The translations under genes and the position numbers were made by a program. The notes under the pieces are model-generated. The model saw only the letters and a list, made by a program, of their open reading frames with translations. It ran no database searches and was not told the origin of the DNA. A DNA stretch of 64,000 bases, from the NCBI GenBank assembly GCA_965249525.1, contig OZ252237.1, forward strand, positions 248,001-312,000, given 5' to 3'. This document shows, piece by piece, positions 34,166 through 42,712 of the stretch (position 1 is the stretch's first letter; every line of letters starts with the position of its first letter). This stretch comes from G965240465 sp965249525 (GTDB lineage: Bacteria; SAR324; JACQKK01).

Positions 34166-35011
34166 ATGCTGCCTGCAGATTATCACAACCGTGTTTTTCA
34201 GCGTGATGTCATAGAAGTGCTGCGTGAATTGCCAGACAACAGCGTAGACATGATTTATGGCGACCCCGACTACAATGTGGGGGTAGATTACCATGGCAGA
34301 AAATTCAAGCGCAGCTGGGAAGCGTATATCCGCTGGTACAGTCAGCTAGCCCAAGAATGCATGCGGGTGCTTAAATCAGATGGCAATCTGTTTCTCATCA
34401 ATTACCCGCGCCAGAATGCCTGGCTGAGAGTGAAAACGCTGGATGCGCTGGCTACGGAGGTGCACGATTATGTGTGGGTTTATAATACCAACATCGGTCA
34501 CTCCCGCCGTCATTTTACCACTGGACATCGTTCCATTCTTCACGCTACCAAATCTAAGCGCAATTGTTTCTACAAGGAGCAGGTGGCTCAACCTTACAAA
34601 AACCCCCAGGACAAACGCATTTTGGCAAGAATCAAAAATGGTCACGCAGGGCGCATGCCGTATTCTTGGTTTTATTTTGATTTGGTAAAAAATGTTTCCC
34701 GAGAAAAAACCTTTCATGCCTGCCAGATTCCGCTGAAATTATTTGAGATGTTAATACAGGCTTCCACAAAAGAGGGGGATTCAGTGTTTGTGCTGTTCGG
34801 CGGCAGCGGTTCGGAAGTGTTGGCAGCCAAGCGTTTGCGGCGGTGTTTTCTCTCTTGTGAGATTCACCCCAAGTACCATGAATTGATTGTTGCTCGCTTG
34901 GATGCGTTTCAAGTGAATCTTGCTGAGCAAACTTCAGCAGCAGCCTTTGGGGAAAAAGCTGGGAAGTGTCCCCTGGTGGCATCATCGGAATTACTGGAAG
35001 GTGTGGGATGA
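34166..35011 (+). CDS. solitary DNA methyltransferase (beta-class, DPDY)
   Basis: 281 residues from ATG 34166, with a strong AGAGGTGA immediately upstream. Motif IV appears near the N-terminus as MIYGDPDYNVG and motif I near the C-terminus as FVLFGGSGSEVLAAKRLRRC, so the order is that of beta-class amino-methylases. The catalytic motif is DPDY rather than the usual DPPY, and motif I is FGGSGS rather than FxGSGTT. It follows the DUF262-HNH gene after 190 bp on the same strand but has a composition closer to the host. No nuclease is adjacent downstream, so it may be an orphan or accessory methylase. Activity with Asp in place of the first motif proline is uncertain. Confidence 0.82.
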   Translation: MLPADYHNRVFQRDVIEVLRELPDNSVDMIYGDPDYNVGVDYHGRKFKRSWEAYIRWYSQLAQECMRVLKSDGNLFLINYPRQNAWLRVKTLDALATEVHDYVWVYNTNIGHSRRHFTTGHRSILHATKSKRNCFYKEQVAQPYKNPQDKRILARIKNGHAGRMPYSWFYFDLVKNVSREKTFHACQIPLKLFEMLIQASTKEGDSVFVLFGGSGSEVLAAKRLRRCFLSCEIHPKYHELIVARLDAFQVNLAEQTSAAAFGEKAGKCPLVASSELLEGVG

Positions 35012-35034
35012 AGCCCGAGTGCCAGCAGTTGTTG

Positions 35035-36114
35035 TTACAGCAGCCGCAGCGCAGCCACTGGTTCTCCTTGGGGAGAGAGTGTCATCCGTGGCTGTGTATG
35101 GGTGAGGGATACCCAGGCTATGCCGTGCAGGCGGTTGTCTAGGGAGAGTTTGCCCATGCTGGTGATGCGTGCTGCTGCCTTTTCTGCTGAGTAGAGGGAT
35201 GCCCCTGCTGCAGGCAGGGGATGGCTGGATGCCGACGGCAGCCAAAAAGCAGCCAGTTGTTGATGCATTTTGCCCCGATGTCTCAGGCGAGCATGGACTT
35301 CCTGTCCCAAATAGCAGCCTTTGCTGGAGGAAATATGGGTGTTGAGTCCCGCAGCTGCTGGCAGGGTTTGGGAGTCATAATCTACCCCATACAGTGGACG
35401 GGCAGCTGCAATGCGCACTTCTTCCCAGGCTGCCCGCCCCGCCAGCCGTACAGTCGGTGCCTGTTGTTCTAAATGATGCAGCCAATCCAGCACCTGGGTG
35501 TCTGGCAGCAGCACAAAATAACGCGCTGGCAGCGGAGGCTGCCACAAGGCATCTTTTGCCAGCAGCAAGGATGCCCCCTTAAAAGTCCCCCGTCCTTTAG
35601 TTACAGACAGCCCTAAAGATTCCAAAGTCTGGCTGCTCTGCTGTCCGCTTATGGTCAGCAGAGTCAAAGGCGCTTGACCGATTTCCACCCGTTCTCTTAC
35701 CTGGAATGCTGCTAAATGTGCCGCTACGGCTGCCAGTCCGTCTGCTGTTGCTGCTCCATCTGCACGGGTCAGCAGCAAAAACTGCTGCTCATGTGTTCGC
35801 AGCACCTGCACCTCATGCAGCACTTTTCCATGACGATTGCAGAACAGATTGGGCTGGGTTAACGCAGGGCTCTCAGTTGCCCCCAGCACAGGCAGGGCAC
35901 GGATATGGTTGCTTGCCATACTGTTGAGGAAATCCAAGGCATCAGGACCCCGCACCACCAAAGCACCGCTGTCTTCTAGCGAGACCACCCCTGATGTCTG
36001 CCATAAGGCTTCTGCCTCTGCCTGAAAATCACCGTAATCATTCACCAAGCCCGCTTCAAAGCTGGCTCCGTGATGCGTATGGAAATTTTTCCAATCAACA
36101 GCAGCCAATACCAT
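35035..36114 (-). CDS. ygfZ: folate-binding protein YgfZ (Fe-S cluster repair/assembly factor)
   Basis: 359 residues from ATG 36114, preceded by GGGAG; an earlier ATG at 36138 is less well placed. It has the GcvT-like fold with VSLEDSGALVVRGPDALDFL near the start and the diagnostic KGCYLGQEVHARLRHRGKMH block (the conserved K-G-C-Y-x-G-Q-E motif, with the reactive Cys). YgfZ helps maintain certain Fe-S enzymes such as MiaB in a tetrahydrofolate-dependent way. It is convergent with the solitary methylase and divergent from bioY. Alanine- and leucine-rich, otherwise unremarkable. Confidence 0.92.
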   Translation of the reverse strand: MVLAAVDWKNFHTHHGASFEAGLVNDYGDFQAEAEALWQTSGVVSLEDSGALVVRGPDALDFLNSMASNHIRALPVLGATESPALTQPNLFCNRHGKVLHEVQVLRTHEQQFLLLTRADGAATADGLAAVAAHLAAFQVRERVEIGQAPLTLLTISGQQSSQTLESLGLSVTKGRGTFKGASLLLAKDALWQPPLPARYFVLLPDTQVLDWLHHLEQQAPTVRLAGRAAWEEVRIAAARPLYGVDYDSQTLPAAAGLNTHISSSKGCYLGQEVHARLRHRGKMHQQLAAFWLPSASSHPLPAAGASLYSAEKAAARITSMGKLSLDNRLHGIAWVSLTHTQPRMTLSPQGEPVAALRLL

Positions 36115-36379
36115 AACCAACAACTCCCATGGCAACAAACGGCTTCATCATTTGTGCAGGATACATCTTGCCAACGATTTTCCTACTTGCTGTCATTCTT
36201 CAAGACTAACCAACTATGCACAACAAACCACGCTACAATCTTTCTGACTCTGCTTGCATACTGTTGCAAACATATTGTAAGACAAAATAGCATCTTCTCA
36301 TGAGGGTGCACCTGCTATATTTTGACATAAAAGCAGTTTATTGCCATTAGCTGAGACATACCCAAACGGAGAAATTTTC

Positions 36380-37006
36380 ATGCGGTCTTTCACATTTGCC
36401 TCTTCCTTGATGTTACAGCCGGTAATAGCCACCCGTCTAAGATGGGAGCGCACCTGGCCGCAAAAGGCTATGCTTTGTGCAGGATTTTCTGTTTTCACTG
36501 CCTTGATGGCACAAGTGGCCATACCTTTACCTTGGACACCGGTGCCGATTACAGGACAGACCTTTGCCGTGTTGCTGTGTGGCATGGTATTGGGTCCTAG
36601 ACTGGGTGCAGCCAGCATGGGGTTGTATCTGTTGGAGGGAGCGATAGGGTTGCCAGTATTTGCTCAGGGTCGGTCTGGTTGGTTGGTGTTGGTGGGGGTT
36701 ACAGGGGGCTATTTGTGGAGTTTTCCCTTAGCGGCGGCGTTGGTGGGTGCTTTGGCTAGGCGCGGCTGGGATAGAAAGCCGTTGTTCACGGTGCTGGCGA
36801 TGGCAGCAGGTTCAATGGTTATTTACGCCTTGGGGCTGATTTGGCTGGCGCACTGGCTGCAGGCAGCAGGGAAGCTCTTGGCGGGCTGGTCTGGGGTGTT
36901 GCAGACTGCTAAATTGGGCATGTTGCCTTTTTTGCCTGGCGATGCTGTAAAAGCAGGTTTGGCCATGGTTTTGCTGCCCACAACTTGGCGATGGCTGAAT
37001 CGGTAA
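36380..37006 (+). CDS. bioY: biotin transporter S component BioY
   Basis: 208 residues from ATG 36380, with GGAG 8 bp upstream. Six membrane segments are visible. The BioY signature appears as TALMAQVAIPLPWTPVPITG followed by QTFAVLLCGMVLGPRLGAAS, then MGLYLLEGAIGLPVFAQG. It captures biotin in the inner membrane and may act alone or with shared ECF components (the fused ECF gene and ecfT are about 20 kb away). No biotin synthesis genes are near. It ends 5 bp from a convergent small gene. Confidence 0.93.
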   Translation: MRSFTFASSLMLQPVIATRLRWERTWPQKAMLCAGFSVFTALMAQVAIPLPWTPVPITGQTFAVLLCGMVLGPRLGAASMGLYLLEGAIGLPVFAQGRSGWLVLVGVTGGYLWSFPLAAALVGALARRGWDRKPLFTVLAMAAGSMVIYALGLIWLAHWLQAAGKLLAGWSGVLQTAKLGMLPFLPGDAVKAGLAMVLLPTTWRWLNR

Positions 37007-37011
37007 CCCTC

Positions 37012-37431
37012 TTAGCTGAGTTGTTTTTGACTCAACAGATGTTCTGCCAGCAAACGATGTTCTATTCGCAGCATTCCTTCTTGCAAAGTACAACCCGGCG
37101 GTAATTGGGATTCTTTACCAGCCAAAGCTGCAGCCAGGGGACTCTTCCCGCTGGCACCGAACAGCTTGCCCAAGGCTCCAGGCAGCTCAAGATTCAGCAG
37201 GGTGTGGGTCTTTGAGGTTTCCACCACCCGAAGTCTCACAGGCAGTGTGCCCACCAAATTTGCCAATGTGCCTGTGGGAGATACATCCAAGCGAATGGCA
37301 TCAGCTTCTGCGACTGCGTCTTGCAGCCGCATCCCCCGCAGTTCTGGCGTAGCTTGTGCCAATGCCCGTGCTATCCCAGACATTGCGCGCAATAGTGGAG
37401 AATCCAGGTCCATCGCTGTTTTTTTATTCAA
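37012..37431 (-). CDS. hypothetical protein
   Basis: 139 residues, not recognised. N-terminal half is helical and alanine-rich (LLRAMSGIARALAQATPELR). The middle has beta-strand-like stretches (IRLDVSPTGTLANL, LPVRLRVVETSKTHTLLNLE) and the C-terminus another helix (LRIEHRLLAEHLLSQKQ). No signal peptide or membrane segment. The downstream end nearly abuts bioY (5 bp, convergent). It follows the next small gene on the same strand with a 12-bp gap, so the two probably form an operon, perhaps with gltA further upstream. Confidence 0.6.
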   Translation of the reverse strand: MNKKTAMDLDSPLLRAMSGIARALAQATPELRGMRLQDAVAEADAIRLDVSPTGTLANLVGTLPVRLRVVETSKTHTLLNLELPGALGKLFGASGKSPLAAALAGKESQLPPGCTLQEGMLRIEHRLLAEHLLSQKQLS

Positions 37432-37443
37432 GCCTCTGGACCC

Positions 37444-37683
37444 TTATGGCTGCCAGCGAGCGCGACTCAACGATTGCTTACGACGCAACTCCTGAGCCAA
37501 GGCATGCAGGCGCTCTAGCTGCACTTGCACCCTGGGCCATTCCCAAGTGGGATTGTCATGCTCTTGCTCGCGTAAGGCTTCAAGCGTTTCATGCCACTGG
37601 TGCAGCAACTCATTCTCCTCTTGCTCTTCAATTGGCGGATCTTCTTTAACTTTACTCACTTTGCCCGATTTGCGACCAAACAT
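37444..37683 (-). CDS. small charged hypothetical protein
   Basis: 79 residues, not recognised. It starts MFGRKSGKVSKVKEDPPIEE and continues with acidic and helical residues (NELLHQWHETLEALREQEHD, LERLHALAQELRRKQ), suggesting a short helical or coiled-coil cytoplasmic protein. It lies between gltA (111 bp upstream on the same strand) and the 139-residue unknown (12 bp downstream). No function is inferred. Confidence 0.6.
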   Translation of the reverse strand: MFGRKSGKVSKVKEDPPIEEQEENELLHQWHETLEALREQEHDNPTWEWPRVQVQLERLHALAQELRRKQSLSRARWQP

Positions 37684-37794
37684 GACTTTTTACTACCTCA
37701 CTGTCTTTGTTGCTATCCCCCATGCGCCTTTATCCATATGTCTTTTGCGGCTGCCTTTTTCTCAAAAACCTTGCTTTCCATTGCTGTCTCCTGG

Positions 37795-39078
37795 TTATCC
37801 CCGTTGCGATAAAGGCTGAAAGCTGCGCTCCGTTGCTCCCGTATAAACTTGACGCGGACGACAAATGCGACTGGTTTTATCTAAACGCATTTCTCTCCAA
37901 TGTGCAATCCAGCCTGGTAAACGCCCCAAACTGAACATCACCGTAAACATATTCTCAGGAATCCCCAAAGCGCGATACAAAATCCCGCTGTAAAAATCTA
38001 CATTTGGATACAGCTTGCGCTCTATGAAATATGAATCGTTTAAGGCAGCTGTTTCCAACTCGCGGGCAATGTCCAACATGGGATCCTTTAAATTAAGCAG
38101 CTTCAGCACCTTGTCTACATGGGTTTTGATAATGCGCTCGCGGGGATCAAAATTTTTATATACCCGATGTCCAAATCCCATCAGCCGCACGCTGTTTTGC
38201 TTGTCTTTCACTTTGATGATGAAATTCTGCACGCTTTCTCCGCTTTCTTTCAGTGCATGCAGCATCTTTAGCACTGCCTGATTGGCTCCTCCATGTAACG
38301 GCCCACTCAACGCAGCTATTCCAGCCGAAATAGACGCATACAAATCTGCATGAGCACTCCCCACTATGCGCACAGTAGAAGTGGAACAATTTTGCTCATG
38401 ATCCGCATGCAAAATGAACAAAATATCCAAAGCACGCACAATCTCAGGTCTTATCTCATAGGACTCTGCAGGTACGGAAAACATCATCTTGAGGAAATTT
38501 TCCACATACCCCAGACTGTTGTCCGGATAAACCCGCGGCTGATCCAGCATGTGCTTGTATATCCACCCCGCCAAAGTGGGTATTTTGCCCATTAACCGCT
38601 GGGCTGTGGGTTCCATTTCCTCATCTGTATCGCTATCCGAATACACACCCCCCAGTGCTGCTGCAGAAGCAGACAATATCGCCATAGGATGTGCCTGAGG
38701 AGGAAAAGCAGACAAAAACGCATGAAATTTCTCTGGCAGCAGCGTATGACGGGTAATTCCCTCTGTGTACTCCTCTAATTGCTGCCTGGTAGGAAGTTCG
38801 CCATGATACAGCAGGTAACTCACTTCCATGAAACTGGCAGATTCGCACAAGGCTTCAATGGGATAACCCCGATAGCGCAAAATGCCCTTCTCTCCATCTA
38901 AAAAGGTAATGGCACTTTCACAAGCCCCTGTGTTGCCATAGCCACTGTCCATAGTAATCAAGCCGCTGTCTGTGCGCAGGCGTGAAATATCTATGGCTTG
39001 TTCTCCTTCGCTGCCTTCGTTTAACGGCAGTTGAAGTTCTTTCTCTCCATGGCGGAAAAGGACTGTCTTGTCTCTCAT
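37795..39078 (-). CDS. gltA: type II citrate synthase
   Basis: 427 residues, the usual length of the hexameric, NADH-sensitive type. Condenses acetyl-CoA and oxaloacetate in the TCA cycle. Motifs: ITFLDGEKGILRYRGYPIEA, the HADHEQNCSTSTVRIVGSAH block (catalytic His and anion site), ALSGPLHGGANQAVLKML (catalytic His in GPLHGGAN), MGFGHRVYKNFDPR and the FSLGRLPGWIAHWREM near the C-terminus. Catalytic residues appear intact. Single gene divergent from the porin region; the 1-kb upstream stretch has no genes. Confidence 0.98.
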   Translation of the reverse strand: MRDKTVLFRHGEKELQLPLNEGSEGEQAIDISRLRTDSGLITMDSGYGNTGACESAITFLDGEKGILRYRGYPIEALCESASFMEVSYLLYHGELPTRQQLEEYTEGITRHTLLPEKFHAFLSAFPPQAHPMAILSASAAALGGVYSDSDTDEEMEPTAQRLMGKIPTLAGWIYKHMLDQPRVYPDNSLGYVENFLKMMFSVPAESYEIRPEIVRALDILFILHADHEQNCSTSTVRIVGSAHADLYASISAGIAALSGPLHGGANQAVLKMLHALKESGESVQNFIIKVKDKQNSVRLMGFGHRVYKNFDPRERIIKTHVDKVLKLLNLKDPMLDIARELETAALNDSYFIERKLYPNVDFYSGILYRALGIPENMFTVMFSLGRLPGWIAHWREMRLDKTSRICRPRQVYTGATERSFQPLSQRG

Positions 39079-39555
39079 AGCCTACTCTTCTTATTGGGTG
39101 ATATGATACAATGCTTCGATTTTATCTACCTGTGTCATTATTCAACGATAACCAAAGGCAATATGCTGAGTAGCATAAAGCTTTTACATCACCTTGCCAA
39201 GAGGCATGCGCCAAAACGTCATGCTTATTGCTTTTTATGGGCTATTTGTTTAGAAGACAAAGTATACTTGGAATCAAATACGCTTCCAGCCAAAGCGTGG
39301 CAGCAGCATGAGGTGCTAAGCAGCAAGGGACTCAGCAGTATGCGTCGCAGCGATTCTTCGCTTAATAATGCTTCCGCAGGCAGGTTTCTCTAAGGAAAAC
39401 AAATTCCCAAAAAAGCAGCAAAAACTCTGAAAAAACCATTAAAAATCAATAATAAAGCAGAAAAATATAAAAAAAGTCTTGCAAAGATTTTCTCATATAT
39501 GCAAAGTGGGTTTGACAGATTGAAAAAATGCAGTGATAATCCTACAATAATTTTT

Positions 39556-39639
39556 AAGAGGGCAGATAAGAGGGCAGATATTGATTTAAGAGGCAAGAGA
39601 TTTAAGACAAAAGATTTAAGACAAAAGATTTAAGACAAG
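39556..39639. repeat. short tandem repeats in the gltA–porin region
   Basis: AAGAGGGCAGAT occurs twice head-to-tail at 39556-39567 and 39568-39579. About 20 bp later, AGATTTAAGACAAA occurs three times in tandem at 39598-39639 (the third copy with one change). The repeats are non-coding and A/G rich on the plus strand; copy-number variation by slippage is likely. Confidence 0.75.
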
Positions 39640-39920
39640 AGAGTGAGGAAGAGGGCAATAAAGGAGGTAAAGATTCCAGTTTAAAGTTGCAGTCCGTGCT
39701 AGCTGGCCGCATCCTGTCTTCTGTTTGTGCAGGGTTGGCGGTATCACAAGCGTTAGAGTGGGTGCCGAGATAAAATCAAGCCTGCCATATGCGGAAGTCT
39801 GGTGTAGGTAGCAGCTTTATTAAAAAGGGGTTTGCATAGGAAAGTTGAAGTCTATCAACAATTACTGTTTGAAAAAGACAACAACCAAACCCGGCCAAAT
39901 TGGAAGTATCGCCAGGTTTT

Positions 39921-39951
39921 TAACAAAGAAAAATTTGTTAAAACTTTGTTA
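39921..39951. promoter_or_regulatory. inverted repeat, candidate operator upstream of the first porin
   Basis: TAACAAAG (39921-39928) and CTTTGTTA (39944-39951) are perfect inverted copies separated by 15 bp, about 170 bp before the porin start. A TTTGTTAAAA stretch lies between them. It may be a protein-binding site or an RNA hairpin in the porin leader. Confidence 0.35.
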
Positions 39952-40117
39952 GAATTTCCACTATAAGGCAGTTTTTCTATACCGCGCTCCCCGGTTGTTA
40001 GGGAGTTTTGGACGAAAGGGAACAAACGAAAGAAATAAATTATGTTGGTGCATGGTGTACCCGCGTTCTTTCCGACAATCCTTTCAATTGAATCTAATTT
40101 CATAGAGGAGCAAAACA

Positions 40118-41299
40118 ATGTCCAAAATGGTAAAATTAGCAAGTGTGGGAGCGCTTGGCGCCGCCTTCGCTCTGCTTTTAAGCGTGGATGCGTTTGCCCA
40201 GCCAGAAATTGGCGGCGGCTACCGTGTCTCTTTCGGTCAATTCAGCAGTTCTGATGCTGTAAGCGAGAATGACAGCAATGACGGTTCTGGATACGCTGGC
40301 AACTTCAGGGTTGACTTGAACCTGTCAGGTGAAGGTGATAACATCGCCTACTCCCTGCAGTTTCGCGGTGATGCCAAAAATGGTGCCACCGATACTGGCG
40401 CGACCAATGAAAATTCCAGGGATGTGTTCGCTCAAGGCTCAGTAAGTTGGGCAGTGAATGACCAATTTACCCTGGCCTTTGGTAATGATATCGGCACCGG
40501 CACCAAGAATGTGTCTGATGTCAGTGCCGGCGGCTATCCTGGCGGTGGGATTTATCTCCCTACGGACTTTGGTGTAGGCGATGGTGCTGGGCTTGCTGCT
40601 CGGCTTGACACCGGCACTTTGCAAGCCGGCTTCGGTCTCTCCAATGATGCTGCAGATCTTACAGTTGAAAGAAGTACTACTGCAGATAGTATTGCTTATA
40701 CCGCCAACGTCGCAGGTACCCGCACTGATGGGACGGCAGCGGTCTCATCTGAAACAAAAACCGGTTCTAAGAATGGGACACTCATCTATGTAGGTGCCAA
40801 CTTGCTGGATGATGCGTTATTCTTAGGGTTCCGTACCCGTACGGACACGACTACCGTTGCTGAAGCAGCTACAACAGTCAACACCGACCTCTCAACCCTA
40901 AATGATCTTGGTACTGGTGACGCTATAGAGACAACTGTAGCAGACGGTGAAAAAGAAGAAGAAGTAACCAAACAGGGTATTGATATCAGGTATTCCACTG
41001 ACACCTTCTCTGTTGCTATTGAAAGCGGTGGTGAATCTGCCAGTGTAGATGGTGAAGATACATCTGACACAACTGGCTTGGCCATTGGTGTCACATTTGG
41101 TGCCATTACTTTTGCCAACAGTTCTTCCAGTCAAGAAGATCCAGATGGTAATGTCTTGGCAGAAACAACTGGTCTGGTGCTTGAGTATAATATCCTTCCC
41201 GAGGTACACCTCGTCTATGGTAGCTCAACAGCAACAGATGCAGCTGAACTTGAAGACACTGAAAACTTCATTGGTGCTGTGTTCAAAGGCAGCTTCTAA
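40118..41299 (+). CDS. outer-membrane porin-like protein (first of three)
   Basis: 393 residues. The signal peptide ends VDAFA-QPEI (about residue 28). The mature protein is rich in alternating beta-strands and Asp/Thr/Gly turns (FRVDLNLSGEGDNIAYSLQF, RDVFAQGSVSWAVNDQFTLA), and ends ...FIGAVFKGSF with a terminal Phe, the assembly signal of outer-membrane barrels. Few cysteines. AGAGGAG sits 8-10 bp before the ATG. A strong terminator follows, and A/T-rich leader sequence with a candidate operator precedes, so it is an independent transcript; its very regular codons suggest high expression. General diffusion or substrate-specific function cannot be told. Confidence 0.82.
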   Translation: MSKMVKLASVGALGAAFALLLSVDAFAQPEIGGGYRVSFGQFSSSDAVSENDSNDGSGYAGNFRVDLNLSGEGDNIAYSLQFRGDAKNGATDTGATNENSRDVFAQGSVSWAVNDQFTLAFGNDIGTGTKNVSDVSAGGYPGGGIYLPTDFGVGDGAGLAARLDTGTLQAGFGLSNDAADLTVERSTTADSIAYTANVAGTRTDGTAAVSSETKTGSKNGTLIYVGANLLDDALFLGFRTRTDTTTVAEAATTVNTDLSTLNDLGTGDAIETTVADGEKEEEVTKQGIDIRYSTDTFSVAIESGGESASVDGEDTSDTTGLAIGVTFGAITFANSSSSQEDPDGNVLAETTGLVLEYNILPEVHLVYGSSTATDAAELEDTENFIGAVFKGSF

Positions 41300-41348
41300 G
41301 CCCTTGTGGTTTTGAAAAAGCTGGTGCGAATAACACCAAGAAAAAAAT

Positions 41349-41383
41349 AACCCCCAGGGATTCTAATCCCTGGGGGTTTTTTT
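41349..41383 (+). terminator. strong intrinsic terminator after the first porin
   Basis: AACCCCCAGGGATT pairs with AATCCCTGGGGGTT, a 14-bp perfect stem with a minimal loop, followed by a run of seven T. It lies about 50 bp after the porin stop. Confidence 0.95.
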
Positions 41384-41542
41384 GAGGGGTGTGAAGGTGA
41401 TTATAGGTTGGCAGCGTAAGCAGCCAGCTGTGGGGTAAATGTAGTGAATGCCAGAGAAAGATTTGCTTGCAGGTGGATGTGAAAACATGCTAATTAAAGC
41501 GACTGTGACAACAGTTTTACCCTACCAGCAAAGCTTAAAAAC

Positions 41543-42685
41543 ATGATCCAAGGGCATTTTGGTCAACGGAATTTTCTAACAAAGACAGTGGTTGCTTTAA
41601 GTAGGCTGCTGGCATTCTTGTTGGTGTTATTGGGCAGCCAAACAGCTTGGGGGCAGCCAGAAGTTGCGGGTGTGGTACGGGTGGCCTATGGAAGCTATAC
41701 CTTTAGCAATGGTTTGGAAGGTACCAATAAGCAAAGCGGCAGTGGAACATACGCTGCCAACGATTCACGCCTGCGCCTGGCAGATGAATTAGATAATTTG
41801 GAATATACGGCTGAGTGGGTTTTGCATGCGATTGACGGCGGCGCCGTTTCTCAGCGGGTGGATGAAGATGCAGGCAACGGAGTGGAGAAATTACGCCTGC
41901 GCCTGGATTGGCTGCTAGGGAAACGGAGCAGAACATATTTAGGCAAGCTGCCCAGGCTGCCGGATACAGGTTTTGCAGATGTTTCTCCTGGATTAGCCAT
42001 TAATGAAGTTGGACCACCGTTTGTAGGCGGGGCAGATGGAGAAGATCAAGCAGGATGGGGTGTGGAGTTTAATGGGGAATTCCTGAGGGTTGGATTGTTG
42101 CTGACCAATGAATGTGAATTGGAGGCTGTGGGTTTTAATGTTGTCAACTCCTGCGGTGAGACACTGGATAATTATAGCCAATCTAGCACCATTCCTTATA
42201 TTGTCTTGAAGAGCAACTTCTGGCGGCTTGGCTTCCGTCAAGCTTCCCAGAGTGCTGAACGCCAGGCCCAGCCAACTGAACCTGACAATACAGTGGTGAA
42301 AATAAACAATGACCACAGCGTGATAGAATTTGCTTATGATGCCTTTGTGACATTGTTCAGCTTTGAGTATCATCAAGTGAGTGGACAGGAGAAAACCCTA
42401 AAATCTGGCAATGAAGAACTAGATCCGCAAAATAAAAGAAATGGATATACTTTTGGGTTGGTTATTCGTCGCCGTGATAATAACATAGGCTTTCAATTAG
42501 GTCAGGCAGATATTGCCAAGCGCGACAATCCATCTGAGCCTGCCTTACAACAACTAGGCTATACTGTATTCGTCAATATTAACCGTTATCTCACTTTTGT
42601 TTTTGATGGCAGTGACAAAGAGAAGCAACTTGGGGTGGCAGAAAAGCGCAGTTCTTCACGCTTGATATTAAGCTATGATTTCTAA
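41543..42685 (+). CDS. outer-membrane porin-like protein (second of three)
   Basis: 380 residues. The signal peptide (VVALSRLLAFLLVLLGSQTA) ends TAWG-QPEV, the same QPE start of the mature protein as the first porin. Barrel-type alternation throughout (VVRVAYGSYTFSNGL, LRLADELDNLEYTAEWVLHA) and a terminal SRLILSYDF. A block LGKLPRLPDTGFADVSPGLA closely matches the third protein (GNLPGLPLTGFADIAPAV), and NECELEAVGFNVVNSCGETL carries a paired Cys loop as in the third protein. It is followed after 27 bp by its paralogue, so the two are likely co-transcribed. Confidence 0.78.
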   Translation: MIQGHFGQRNFLTKTVVALSRLLAFLLVLLGSQTAWGQPEVAGVVRVAYGSYTFSNGLEGTNKQSGSGTYAANDSRLRLADELDNLEYTAEWVLHAIDGGAVSQRVDEDAGNGVEKLRLRLDWLLGKRSRTYLGKLPRLPDTGFADVSPGLAINEVGPPFVGGADGEDQAGWGVEFNGEFLRVGLLLTNECELEAVGFNVVNSCGETLDNYSQSSTIPYIVLKSNFWRLGFRQASQSAERQAQPTEPDNTVVKINNDHSVIEFAYDAFVTLFSFEYHQVSGQEKTLKSGNEELDPQNKRNGYTFGLVIRRRDNNIGFQLGQADIAKRDNPSEPALQQLGYTVFVNINRYLTFVFDGSDKEKQLGVAEKRSSSRLILSYDF

Positions 42686-42712
42686 AAGCCATCCGTAAAA
42701 AGTCTTTTTACT

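Larger units (their letters stand above)
39079..40117. other. 1-kb gene-free region between gltA and the porin cluster
   Basis: No convincing coding sequence on either strand: the open frames here are short, lysine/phenylalanine-rich and lack ribosome-binding sites. The stretch is AT-rich, with A-runs around 39,400-39,640, and holds two sets of short tandem repeats (39556-39579 and 39598-39639), a perfect inverted octamer at 39921-39951 and the 5' leader of the first porin gene. The segment 39,960-40,060 contains a GC-rich hairpin candidate (CTCCC...GGGAG). It probably contains the gltA and porin promoters; a small RNA is possible but unsupported. Confidence 0.5.

Noticed and set aside
35394..36025. 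plus-strand frames within ygfZ
   Set aside because: Antisense to a protein with the YgfZ KGCYLGQE signature; no independent evidence.
39598..39639. CRISPR-like array
   Set aside because: The 14-bp units are directly adjacent with no unique spacers, and no cas genes are near.
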